A stretch of DNA of 64,000 bases from Dyadobacter sp. SG02 (lineage in GTDB: Bacteria > Bacteroidota > Bacteroidia > Cytophagales > Spirosomataceae): assembly GCF_900109045.1 (NCBI RefSeq), contig NZ_FNYL01000017.1:124001-188000 (forward strand). Reading direction: 5' to 3'. The notes beneath the pieces were generated by a model. It was not told the origin of the DNA. It made no database searches and was given only the letters and a program-made list of their open reading frames with translations. Position 1 is the first letter of the stretch; the number at the start of each line of letters is the position of its first letter. A program made the position numbers and the translations under genes. Below, piece after piece: positions 26,175 to 33,881 of the stretch.

Positions 26175-27195
26175 CAGCCGGTTTTCGGGTGAGTTGCGAT
26201 TTTTGTTTCACCGGGCTCGTTTTCGTCCAGTTTTTGAATGCGCGGTGAAATGCGCTCGGCTCGGTGTAGCCCAGCAGTTCGGAAATGGCCAGGACTTTGG
26301 CGTCGGAATTTTTCAAAAGGTTCATCGCAAGCTCCTGCCGGATACGCGCGCTGATCGACCGATAGCTTTCACCTTCCTGTTGCAACTTGCGCTGTAACGA
26401 TCGTTCGCTCACATTCATATGCGCGGCGATGATTTCCAGCGACGGTACCTTGCCGTGGAAATCGGCCATGATCGTCTTCCTGATCAGGTCGCCCATCGTT
26501 TCCGATTTACCCAATTCCGCAACTTTCTCCTCCAAAATGTGGGTAAACGAGACGTGCAGCGATTCATTATGGCTTATTAAAGGCATATCGGCGAACGCTT
26601 CGCCGAACACCAGTTTGTTTTGAGATTTACCGAAATAAACAGGACAACCCCATATGCGCTCGTACTCGGCCTTCAAAACGTTTTCACTATAACTCAATTC
26701 CGCACGCACGGGCAGCATGTGCTGGCCGGTGAAAATGCGGATGTAGTTGAGCCCCCCGCTCATCGCGAGCTCCACCGGGTGTCGGGCCGTCGCGGGCGAA
26801 ACCTGCCACCATTCGGGGTTGGGTAAGAAAATCAGCTCGCAACTTTTCCCAATCTGAAATGCGTAGGAAACCCAGCCGGAAATCGTCTGCTGGTATTGAA
26901 TCACGGCTTGGCAGGCGTCTTTCAGCGTCCGGCAGCTTTGCATGAGGTAACCTAGCAGCCCGAAGGTAGACGGGTTACTGCCCATGCCCGCATGCAGGCC
27001 GAGCGCCATGTCGCCGGTTTGCGCCACGGCCTCGGTCCAGAAACGGATCATCGGAGCCACGCCTTCTATGCGCCGTTCCGAATCGCCGATGTCGCGCGGG
27101 TGAATGCCCAGCGCGCCGCATAGTGTATACAAATCGGCGCCTTTTTCGCAAGCCGTGTAAATCACATTTTTCAAAATTCGCAAACTTCCTTCCAT
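26167..27195 (-). CDS. AraC-family regulator with arabinose-binding-type N-terminal domain
   Basis: A 342-residue regulator. The N-terminal domain (about 20-200) has the pattern of the PF12625 group (OruR/ArgR-like), with GALGIHPRDIGDSERRI and ALGLHAGMGSNPSTFGLLGYLMQSCRTL. The AraC HTH pair occupies about 235-330 (AHMNVSERSLQRKLQQEGESYRSI and ISELLGYTEPSAFHRAFKNWTKTSP). It is convergent with, and slightly overlaps, the other AraC gene. Divergent transcription relative to the lipoprotein at 27302 suggests shared control in the 106-bp gap, but no operator was recognised. Confidence 0.9.
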   Translation of the reverse strand: MEGSLRILKNVIYTACEKGADLYTLCGALGIHPRDIGDSERRIEGVAPMIRFWTEAVAQTGDMALGLHAGMGSNPSTFGLLGYLMQSCRTLKDACQAVIQYQQTISGWVSYAFQIGKSCELIFLPNPEWWQVSPATARHPVELAMSGGLNYIRIFTGQHMLPVRAELSYSENVLKAEYERIWGCPVYFGKSQNKLVFGEAFADMPLISHNESLHVSFTHILEEKVAELGKSETMGDLIRKTIMADFHGKVPSLEIIAAHMNVSERSLQRKLQQEGESYRSISARIRQELAMNLLKNSDAKVLAISELLGYTEPSAFHRAFKNWTKTSPVKQKSQLTRKPAAN

Positions 27196-27301
27196 ACGGT
27201 ACCGACTGGCGCCAAATGTTACATTCTTGGCGTGAAATATTAGTTTTTCCCGGATTCTGACCGGCTTATTTTGTACCCGATCAAATCATTCAAAATTAGC
27301 C

Positions 27302-28651
27302 ATGAAAATCAGAAGAAAAGTACTTGTAGTTTTTTTGTTTTTGGGAGGACTGTTGGGGTGTAAGGACAACGACAGCGAGGTAAATCCGGGAAATGGTAAC
27401 GGGGGAGGCGCCACTGAGGTCGGTATACCGAATGGCGACGTCGCAACGAAGCGGATCGGAACGGCGGGCGGCACGATTACTTCCTCCGACAACCAGGTAA
27501 CGCTTACGATCCCGGCCGGTGCATTGTCCAAAGAAACGGAAATCAGCATTCAGCCCATTACCAACGAGGCGCCCAACGGCTTAGGCCTGGCGTACCGGTT
27601 TTCACCCGACGGGACTGCATTTACCAAACCCGCATCGCTGACATTCCATTATGATTCGCGCCGCGCCGCTTCACCTGACGCATTCAGAATAGCTACGCAA
27701 GGCACCGACAGGCGGTGGTACCACACGTCAAAAGTGACGGTCGATAGGAATGCACGAACCATCACGACCGAAATGCCGCATTTCAGCGACTGGACCGCGT
27801 ATGAGATGTTTATGATTGAAGATTTGTCCTTGCAAGGTGCAGATTATGTAGAGCTCGGCGCATCGATCGATCTGCAAGTCCTTTTCGCAAATCTTGTGAT
27901 ACCGATTAAACTTCCCGGTGAAACGGAAACGCCAAATATCGAGATGGAGCATATCGAGTTTTCCGTGCTCGGCGGCAGCGCGAACGGGAGCATTAAAGCA
28001 ACTGGCGGAAGGAAATTCACGGACGCCGGGGACGCTTATCCTGCCCGCTTCACAGCCCCGTCGGCGAATCCGCCGAGCAACCCGGTCACGGTTGTGGCTG
28101 ATGTCACATTAAAAGGTACGAACGCCAAAATCCAGTTGGTAAAGCAGATACTTATCGGCAAGGATTATTTCAGGGGTACTTTCGACGGCAAGCCTTACAA
28201 TTGGGAAAACCTGGTTTTTGCCAAAACGGATGACGCATTGCTGATAGGCGGCTGGAACGACAATCCTGCCCAATCCCTTAACATCGAACTGCATCACGTC
28301 AACTTCGACGCGCCAAACCGACTGTATGCGTACGGCGCGCTGGTGGACACAGAAGCCTGGGCGGAATTCAGCGAAACATACAGTAATACGGGTGGAGGCT
28401 TCATTTCTTCCAACTTCGATTGCGTCAGAGAAGCGATGCGTGTATCGCCCGGAGGCGTCAACATCACACAGATCAGCATTATCAATGGTGTGGAGTACAT
28501 TCAGGGAACGATCACGGGTACTTTTTATAATCTGCCCGGTCCGTGCCCGGCTGCATTGCGGCCCAAAGACGTCACCGGCGAGTTCAGGATCAGGAACACG
28601 GCGGGTAATGGGCGCCAAACCGGCAAGTTTGCTAACTTTAAAGGTAAGTAA
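27302..28651 (+). CDS. ZU5-like-domain lipoprotein
   Basis: A 449-residue lipoprotein with signal MKIRRKVLVVFLFLGGLLGC (lipid Cys 20). A Gly/Asn-rich linker precedes a ZU5-like domain (about 50-145), with GTAGGTITSSDNQVTLTIPAGAL and EISIQPI. This beta domain occurs in many secreted Bacteroidota proteins. The C-terminal two thirds contain beta-rich segments and one DCVR...GPCP Cys pair but no recognised domain. A perfect 11-bp hairpin spans its stop. Function unknown; surface location is likely. Confidence 0.72.
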   Translation: MKIRRKVLVVFLFLGGLLGCKDNDSEVNPGNGNGGGATEVGIPNGDVATKRIGTAGGTITSSDNQVTLTIPAGALSKETEISIQPITNEAPNGLGLAYRFSPDGTAFTKPASLTFHYDSRRAASPDAFRIATQGTDRRWYHTSKVTVDRNARTITTEMPHFSDWTAYEMFMIEDLSLQGADYVELGASIDLQVLFANLVIPIKLPGETETPNIEMEHIEFSVLGGSANGSIKATGGRKFTDAGDAYPARFTAPSANPPSNPVTVVADVTLKGTNAKIQLVKQILIGKDYFRGTFDGKPYNWENLVFAKTDDALLIGGWNDNPAQSLNIELHHVNFDAPNRLYAYGALVDTEAWAEFSETYSNTGGGFISSNFDCVREAMRVSPGGVNITQISIINGVEYIQGTITGTFYNLPGPCPAALRPKDVTGEFRIRNTAGNGRQTGKFANFKGK

Positions 28652-28663
28652 CACCTTTAAAGT
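28635..28663. terminator. Perfect 11-bp hairpin across the stop codon
   Basis: ACTTTAAAGGT (28635-28645) and ACCTTTAAAGT (28653-28663) are exact reverse complements around a 7-base loop that contains the TAA stop of the ZU5-like lipoprotein gene. It sits 10 bases before the next ATG. Lacking a T-run, it could be an attenuator or mRNA-stability element. Confidence 0.6.
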
Positions 28664-28672
28664 AAACTGCCT

Positions 28673-29020
28673 ATGACCATCCAAACAAAACGCATTTACG
28701 AGCCTGCCGCAACCACAGACGGCTACCGGGTACTGGTAGACCGCCTGTGGCCGCGCGGGCTCACGAAGGAAGCAGCCGCGATCGACCGCTGGATGAAAGA
28801 AGTGGCGCCATCGGACGAGCTCAGGAAATGGTACCACGCCAATATGGACGAATGGGACGAATTCAGAGCACGTTACCAGGCCGAGCTGAAAGATTCCGAA
28901 GCATTGAAAGTATTGCGGTCGCTGGTGACCGAAAATGAAGTGGTTACCTTGCTGTTTTCAGCTAAAACAGAAGACCGCAATCAGGCGCTCGTCCTGAAAG
29001 AATTGCTTGAAAAAGCCTGA
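28673..29020 (+). CDS. DUF488-family protein
   Basis: A 115-residue cytosolic protein with the DUF488 signature: IQTKRIYEP near the start, YRVLVDRLWPRGLTKE (about 18-33), then RWMKEVAPSDELRKWYH and a C-terminal VVTLLFSAKTEDRNQA. The family is widespread and has no established activity. It starts 21 bases after the ZU5-like lipoprotein gene, with a hairpin between. Confidence 0.9.
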   Translation: MTIQTKRIYEPAATTDGYRVLVDRLWPRGLTKEAAAIDRWMKEVAPSDELRKWYHANMDEWDEFRARYQAELKDSEALKVLRSLVTENEVVTLLFSAKTEDRNQALVLKELLEKA

Positions 29021-29183
29021 TTACCTCGCTCAACGTTCCAATCTCACAATCAATTATTCGTAGCCTTTCTCCAAAAAAAACACGCACGCCCAAATCGAAA
29101 ATTTTATAGGAATAATTTGATAAAAAATAGGTATAATTGAAGTGTATTGGTTATATTTAGGTAAATCAAAAATTACTCAGACC

Positions 29184-29375
29184 ATGATGCCTTTCATTAA
29201 AGTTACCGGCGAATTCGACGAAAGTCTGAACGTGAGTGTAGAGAAGATCCTGTACTACATGGGATATAGCCATGGTTGTACGATCTTTCTTGGCACGAGT
29301 ATCTCTATTCGCGTGAAGGAATGCGAAGAGGACATTAAAAGGCTCATCGAAGAAGCATATATGCAGGTGGCGTAA
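29184..29375 (+). CDS. Small FlbD-like protein
   Basis: A protein of about 63 residues (two adjacent ATGs, 29184 and 29187). The order of elements (IKVTGEF, VNVSVEKI-like helix, HGCTIFLGTSISIRVKECEEDIKRLIEEA) resembles FlbD-like small proteins, in which a short strand pair ends in VKES/VKEC and an acidic helix. The resemblance is by eye and weak. It is a single-gene unit, with TATATTTA (about 29152) as a promoter-like box and a strong terminator after it. Function unknown. Confidence 0.6.
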   Translation: MMPFIKVTGEFDESLNVSVEKILYYMGYSHGCTIFLGTSISIRVKECEEDIKRLIEEAYMQVA

Positions 29376-29757
29376 GCCCGGGTGCTGCAATAAAATATGC
29401 AGCATTATACTGTACCAGACATTGACCGATCGCTGATGGGAGGGAAACCTCGTCAGCGATTTTTTTGTGCATTTCAAGAGGTTAGCTGACTTCCTTTTGA
29501 GAGTAAAATTGTATTATTCTGATAAATTGAAATGCCAATAAGAAGAATTTTGTGCTACCGAAAGAAGAATTACTAATTTTGTAAACGATTGATAAACAAT
29601 ATCAGTTTATAGTTTGGATTGTATAAATAGCGCTGTTGGTTCTTTGTGACTAATAAATGTATTTTAGTATTTTACCGTTTTTGTAAATCCGTATCACTAA
29701 ATAGCTAAAAACCTCCTGAAAATATTGCCCGACGGGCATCCAGTAAAATTCAATACC
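29376..29757. other. Intergenic, AT-rich, with one terminator
   Basis: Apart from the terminator at 29429-29466 this stretch holds no gene that could be supported. The part from about 29500 to 29700 is strongly AT-rich and probably carries the promoter of the gene at 29758. Confidence 0.5.
29429..29466 (+). terminator. Rho-independent terminator
   Basis: ATCGCTGA (29429-29436) pairs with TCAGCGAT (29453-29460) and is followed by TTTTTT (29461-29466). It ends the small FlbD-like gene. Confidence 0.85.
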
Positions 29758-30174
29758 ATGAAACAAGTGAAAAAGAGTAAAAGTAAACAAGCACCGGCAG
29801 GGTTCCGGGCATTTCTGGGTCAGTTTTTCACTGACCGCACACAAGTAAAAGAAGAAGCATATTCAGCGAACCGATATTCGGTACTATATACTTTGAATGA
29901 TCAGTACCAGCATGTTGGCTGCCCTACACAAGAAGAGGCGCAATTGGTTCAGAGCCTGATGCTTACCGATGAAAATCGCGTTCCCGTAGGCATTTACGAT
30001 TCCCGTGCCGATTCTTTCGAATGGGAGATTGTAGGTGAATATCTGGCGGCCCAGGGCTCTGATGAGCATCAGCGCGATCGTCAGGAAGCCATTCTGACCG
30101 TCGCACGGGCGCTACGCCGCCGCGATGCGAGCTGGCATCCGGAATATCTGCAACGCCCAAGTTTTTTTGCCTGA
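29758..30174 (+). CDS. Conserved-looking hypothetical protein
   Basis: A 138-residue soluble protein. ATG 29758 is chosen because the residues before it (from 29725) look non-coding. It starts with a Lys-rich MKQVKKSKSKQ tail; the middle has TLNDQYQHVGCPTQEEAQLVQSLM and IYDSRADSFEWEIVG segments and the end is Arg-rich (ARALRRRDASWHPEYLQRP). No domain is recognised. It stands alone between AT-rich leaders and a strong terminator. Confidence 0.6.
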   Translation: MKQVKKSKSKQAPAGFRAFLGQFFTDRTQVKEEAYSANRYSVLYTLNDQYQHVGCPTQEEAQLVQSLMLTDENRVPVGIYDSRADSFEWEIVGEYLAAQGSDEHQRDRQEAILTVARALRRRDASWHPEYLQRPSFFA

Positions 30175-30206
30175 GCAGAAAAGCAATTTCTTATCGTATA
30201 AAATGC

Positions 30207-30244
30207 AACCAGGCCGCCTCCGGAGGAGTACGGCCTGGTTTTTT
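30207..30244 (+). terminator. Rho-independent terminator
   Basis: AACCAGGCCG (30207-30216) and CGGCCTGGTT (30231-30240) are perfect complements followed by TTTT; the loop contains the palindrome CCTCCGGAGG. It ends the gene at 29758 and could also work weakly from the other side. Confidence 0.85.
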
Positions 30245-30258
30245 AATGTCTTAGTCTA

Positions 30259-30345
30259 TTACCAGGTAAGGATAACAGAAACATTAGGAAGAATAGAATC
30301 AAGCCACAAAAGAAGCTGAGTTAGAGAAAGTCCAATTCCTACCAT
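30259..30345 (-). CDS. Possible small hydrophobic peptide, 28 residues
   Basis: A minus-strand ATG-to-TAA frame encoding MVGIGLSLTQLLLWLDSIL followed by PNVSVILTW, which could form one membrane helix. The frame stays open for about a dozen codons before the ATG without another start. A terminator-like hairpin lies downstream at 30207-30240. It is reported because its composition is protein-like and because the flanking region holds nothing else; no relative is recognised. Confidence 0.25.
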   Translation of the reverse strand: MVGIGLSLTQLLLWLDSILPNVSVILTW

Positions 30346-30813
30346 GATATTGATGAGGTTAGTGTTTTTGTTGCCTACTCGTTTTTAGTGGTTTTCGGCT
30401 GTCCCACACCTTGCAAGATGATGTAATATTAGTGCGACACATTATTAAAAGCAAATTCGATAACCAGGGCTCGTTGTGCTTTGTGATGTGGTGTGTCTGG
30501 ACTTGTTGTGTAATTTCACTTTGAAGCGTTAAATGGATTTCTACAATCAGTTTATTTTATAAGATGTTGATTATTAATAAATTGTAAAACAATGCTTTGA
30601 AATGTTTCGGCTGAGGCCGGCATAATCAAGTTGTAAAATAGTGTCGCATTTTTGTAGAATAAATTCAGTTAATAGGAATTAATTTGACTCGATTTCGGGA
30701 TTTATGCCACAATGGAGCTGAATCATGGCTAGGACATTGTCGGGGTGAGGCTAATTTGCAACGTCTGAATGGTTGGCTTAACTTTCAGAAAATTTCCAAA
30801 TCCCTTATAACTG
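30346..30813. other. AT-rich intergenic stretch before the SGNH hydrolase
   Basis: No gene supported. A frame of 130 codons on the plus strand (30684-31076) runs into the hydrolase gene in another frame and looks non-coding. The stretch presumably holds the promoter of the gene at 30814; no clear TAnnTTTG box with a matching upstream element was found. Confidence 0.45.
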
Positions 30814-31641
30814 ATGAAAAGATTTCTGCTCCTTCTCGCGCTCACGATCATCGTTGCGGCTTCGAAACCACGCAAAATCACCTGGGTGGCTATCGGCGAC
30901 TCTATTACTTACCTCAACGACCATCAGAACGAAACCGGAAATCGTGTGACGAAAGGATACCTGACGCTGATCTCGGAGAAATTTCCGCAGGTTACCTACA
31001 TCAACCAGGGGCACAATGGCTGGACGTCGGTGAACATTGCGGACAAAATCGAATCGCTCGGACTTGTGGAGGCTGATGTGTATACGGTTTTTCTCGGTAC
31101 CAACGACTGGTGGCAGGGCAAACCGCTCGGTACAATCGCGGATTACGAGCAAGGAAAGGGTAGTGGCACGGTTTATGGCGCGTTCAGGGTCATTACCGAC
31201 AAGCTGAAACAGCTCAATAAAAAGGCGAGGATCATCCTCATCACACCCATGCAGCGCGGGGATTTTGTGTATATCAACAGCTATAAAAACAATGCATTTG
31301 GCTCCTACAAGCCCAAAAAGGACCAGACTTTGGAGCAATTCGCCAATGCGGTGGTGGAAATAGGGAAGAAGGAGAGACTTCCGGTCGTGGACCTATACCA
31401 CGACAGCGGCATTAACCTCGATAACATGGTTCGTTTCAAACGCCTGAAAGACCCGCAGACCGGCACCTACAAGGATTTCAAATATCCCGATTACGTTGAC
31501 GTGCCGTACAACCCGGAAACGGACGAATATCCCTATCCGGAACAGTCCATTGATATGACTTACGACGGTCTGCACCCCTCGGATAAGGGCTATGAAGTGA
31601 TCGCGGGAATGCTTGTGAAGAAATGGAAGGGGCTGAAATAG
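30814..31641 (+). CDS. SGNH/GDSL-family hydrolase, secreted
   Basis: A 275-residue esterase-like protein with an N-terminal hydrophobic signal (MKRFLLLLALTIIVAAS). The four SGNH blocks are visible: GDSIT (about 28-32, catalytic Ser), the Gly of INQGHNGW (about 63), GTND (about 95) and DGLHPSDKG (about 252-260) with the catalytic Asp and His. Such enzymes remove acyl or acetyl groups from carbohydrates or lipids; the substrate here is unknown. Confidence 0.88.
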   Translation: MKRFLLLLALTIIVAASKPRKITWVAIGDSITYLNDHQNETGNRVTKGYLTLISEKFPQVTYINQGHNGWTSVNIADKIESLGLVEADVYTVFLGTNDWWQGKPLGTIADYEQGKGSGTVYGAFRVITDKLKQLNKKARIILITPMQRGDFVYINSYKNNAFGSYKPKKDQTLEQFANAVVEIGKKERLPVVDLYHDSGINLDNMVRFKRLKDPQTGTYKDFKYPDYVDVPYNPETDEYPYPEQSIDMTYDGLHPSDKGYEVIAGMLVKKWKGLK

Positions 31642-31653
31642 TCGCCCCGTGTT

Positions 31654-32250
31654 CTATCGGGCGTTGGTAATATAGGTTTTGAGGTCGCCAAGCAGGTTAT
31701 ATAATGATGCATTAATGCCTTCATTGTCCGCCTTCGCTACTTGAAGGGCAACTTCTGCTTCCTTGCGTTTTTTGCGGTTGCTTTCCGTTTTGATGATCTG
31801 CTCTTTCGCGGTGATATTGTCATTTTCCTTTAAACCCAACCGAACGGGGCTGTGCTCGGCGGAAACGCCGTCGAGGGTTGTAATGCGGGCCTCGTACTGG
31901 TTGTCCTTATATTGTACGCCGAGGTCGAAGCGGATGTACTGATAATCGGAATGGATGACGGGGATGTAGCTGGTAATGAGTATGATTCCTGCCTGTGCAT
32001 CGTCGCTGGTGATCGCATTTTGCGCATTCCCGAATTTCTTGTCGACCCAGGCTCTGATTTTTTCGTGGAGTTCTGCCTTGCTGAATTTGGGCTGTCCGGA
32101 ATCGGTATAGCTGATGCTGTTTTTAGAATCGAGCGGCAACCGGCCGTCCTGTGCGAAACTGTGGGTGGCCGCGATAAGCAGCGCGAAAAGGAGCAGATGT
32201 TTCAAGTCAAAGTGTTGAATTAGTGAGCGGGCAAATATAGCGGAAAACAT
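31654..32250 (-). CDS. DUF4468-like exported protein
   Basis: A 198-residue protein with a signal sequence (LLLFALLIAATHSFAQ). The core KFSKAELHEKIRAWVDKKFG followed by an alternating segment ending ITSDDAQAGIILITSYI matches the DUF4468 (TBP-like fold) pattern. The tail (about 150-198) is helical. The first ATG (32250) leaves a long pre-signal tail of about 16 residues; a TTG at about residue 16 would give a more usual signal start. Function unknown. It converges on the SGNH hydrolase gene. Confidence 0.6.
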   Translation of the reverse strand: MFSAIFARSLIQHFDLKHLLLFALLIAATHSFAQDGRLPLDSKNSISYTDSGQPKFSKAELHEKIRAWVDKKFGNAQNAITSDDAQAGIILITSYIPVIHSDYQYIRFDLGVQYKDNQYEARITTLDGVSAEHSPVRLGLKENDNITAKEQIIKTESNRKKRKEAEVALQVAKADNEGINASLYNLLGDLKTYITNAR

Positions 32251-32340
32251 TTTGGCGGTGCTTTCGGCGACTTTGTATTTGGTTCGGTTTTTTAAGAGGG
32301 ATGATTTGGTTACATTTAACTATACTAAACTCAACAGGTT

Positions 32341-32694
32341 ATGGCTAAGCTCAAAAACGTTTCGCTTGCAATTGCGCTGCTCGTCTGCGCATCGTTCACC
32401 ATCCTGCACCACGGTTGGGCCGATTACGACCAGACCAAACCGACCGATTTTAAGGCCAAAATCGAAGACCTTACCTACGAAAACCCCCACGTATTGGCCA
32501 AAGTGAAGTACAACAAAGAGCTCACCACCGTGTACCTCGCGCCCGTTACCCGCATGGAATCGCGTGGATTGAACGCGGATATGGTCAAAAAAGGCACGAC
32601 GATCCGTTTTGTGGCCTACCCGCACAAAACGGAAAAAAACGAAATGCGTGCCGAGCGCATTTTTGTGGGTGATGACAAATACGAACTCCGCTAA
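32341..32694 (+). CDS. DUF6152-family exported protein
   Basis: A 117-residue protein with a signal (MAKLKNVSLAIALLVCASFT) followed at once by HHGWADYD, the mark of DUF6152 proteins, then KIEDLTYENPHVLAKV and a beta-rich end. The His pair after the signal suggests possible metal binding, but this is inference. It lies two bases ahead of the DUF6644 gene, the usual partner of this family, so the two form one operon. Confidence 0.8.
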   Translation: MAKLKNVSLAIALLVCASFTILHHGWADYDQTKPTDFKAKIEDLTYENPHVLAKVKYNKELTTVYLAPVTRMESRGLNADMVKKGTTIRFVAYPHKTEKNEMRAERIFVGDDKYELR

Positions 32695-32696
32695 GC

Positions 32697-33182
32697 GTGC
32701 TGTCTTACCATCAATCGCTTGAATGGCTGGAAAAATCTTCCTGGGCTGCCGGCATCCGGCAATCGCTGTGGCTTTACCCGGCTTTGGAAATCGTGCATAT
32801 ATTGGGCATTGTGATGCTCGTGGGCGCAGCGTTCCTATTCGACCTGCGCCTGCTGGGCTTCTCCCGTGAACTACCCCTCAGTGGGCTGTCCAGGCATCTG
32901 TTGCCATGGTCGCAGCGCGGCTTGATCTTGATTATCCCTTCCGGCCTTCTGCTATTTCTCACCAATGCGCAGGCGCTGGGCATCGATCCCGTTTTTTGGA
33001 CCAAAATAGGTTTGATACTGCTGGCGGCTTTCAATGTGTTCTGGTTTCACCGGTTTATTTACGGTCCGTTCACCCGATGGGGTGCCACAGGCGAGCTGCC
33101 GGGCGCCGCGCGTTTGTGCGCGGCGATTTCCATTGTTGTGTGGGTCGCAGTCGTGGCTTGCGGGAGGTTGCTGGCTTATTGA
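32697..33182 (+). CDS. DUF6644-family membrane protein
   Basis: A 161-residue inner-membrane protein with about four hydrophobic helices: LEIVHILGIVMLVGAAFLFDLRLLG (His at about 33), LILIIPSGLLLFL, KIGLILLAAFNVFWFHRF and the C-terminal IVVWVAVVACGRLLAY. The conserved His and Trp residues inside the helices recall haem- or copper-binding membrane proteins but do not prove it. It starts with GTG two bases after the DUF6152 stop. Confidence 0.75.
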   Translation: MLSYHQSLEWLEKSSWAAGIRQSLWLYPALEIVHILGIVMLVGAAFLFDLRLLGFSRELPLSGLSRHLLPWSQRGLILIIPSGLLLFLTNAQALGIDPVFWTKIGLILLAAFNVFWFHRFIYGPFTRWGATGELPGAARLCAAISIVVWVAVVACGRLLAY

Positions 33183-33259
33183 GCGGAGCCGTTTGCTCAT
33201 TGGTTTTCGATGCGTCGATTTATGTTTTTAGCTTTTCGCTGAATGTAAATCCGTGACTT

Positions 33260-33721
33260 ATGGGCAATTCTTATTCTCAAATCTTCATTCAGTGTGTTTT
33301 TGCGGTAAAATATCGTGCTGCCCGTCTGCATAAGCCCTGGCGGGTTGAATTATTTGCAGTAATCGGCAATCTAATTAATGAGACCGGGGCAAAGACGCTC
33401 ATTGTAAATGGTGTTGAGGATCATGTGCATTGCCTTTTTGTGCTGAAACCGGCACAATCGGTAGCAGAGGTCATGAAGGTGGCGAAGGCGAAATCTTCAA
33501 AATGGCTCAATGAATCAGGTTTTCTGCGAAGTCGATTTGAATGGCAGGTCGGTTACGGTGCGTTCTCCTACAACAAGACGGAAATCAAGCGGGTTTACAG
33601 ATATATTGAAAATCAGGAAGAACATCATTACGGAATCACTTTCCCGGAAGAATATCTGGATATGCTGGTAAAGAACGGCGTTGAATTTCAGGAACAATAT
33701 CTTTTCCATGCGCCCGTCTAA
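33260..33721 (+). CDS. IS200/IS605-like Y1 transposase (REP-associated type)
   Basis: A 153-residue HUH-type single-strand transposase. It carries the metal-binding HVH in GVEDHVHCLF (about 54) and the conserved C-terminal YGAFSYNKTEIKRVYRYIENQEEHH block (about 99) with candidate catalytic Tyr. Length and ends match Bacteroidota TnpA and REP-associated tyrosine transposases (RAYTs). No TnpB is present. Three strong hairpins directly downstream (33731-33837) look like REP sequences it may act on. The promoter-like TTGG-N17-TATGTTTT lies about 30-60 bases upstream. Confidence 0.9.
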   Translation: MGNSYSQIFIQCVFAVKYRAARLHKPWRVELFAVIGNLINETGAKTLIVNGVEDHVHCLFVLKPAQSVAEVMKVAKAKSSKWLNESGFLRSRFEWQVGYGAFSYNKTEIKRVYRYIENQEEHHYGITFPEEYLDMLVKNGVEFQEQYLFHAPV

Positions 33722-33730
33722 TTCCTTTTT

Positions 33731-33837
33731 CAGGGATTTAAATCCCTGGCTGGAGTATTGTTCGTGCCTCCGGCACTGAGCCTCGGGAGTACCGGAGGTA
33801 CGAATGATTTTTTTGACCAGGCAATTCATTGCCTGGT
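33731..33837. repeat. Cluster of three REP-like hairpins
   Basis: Hairpin 1 is the perfect palindrome CAGGGATTTAAATCCCTG (33731-33748). Hairpin 2 pairs 33761-33777 with 33788-33804 over 17 bases with one GT pair and one mismatch; its core is CCTCCGG/CCGGAGG. Hairpin 3 is ACCAGGCAA-TTCA-TTGCCTGGT (33816-33837). Together they follow the Y1 transposase gene and end about 20 bases before the purL -7 box, so they can also serve as the transposase terminator. Confidence 0.85.
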
Positions 33838-33856
33838 TTAAAAAACAAAAAAGCCG

Positions 33857-33864
33857 TACCTTTG
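33857..33864 (+). promoter_or_regulatory. purL promoter -7 box
   Basis: TACCTTTG is an exact TAnnTTTG box, 17 bases before the purL ATG. The -33 position at 19-20 bases upstream falls inside the right arm of REP-like hairpin 3 (CTGG), a poor match to TTTG. Confidence 0.6.
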
Positions 33865-33881
33865 CGCCTTAATTGGACATC

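Noticed and set aside
30684..31076. 130-codon plus-strand frame overlapping the SGNH hydrolase start
   Set aside because: Its second half is another frame of the hydrolase gene and its first half resembles nothing.
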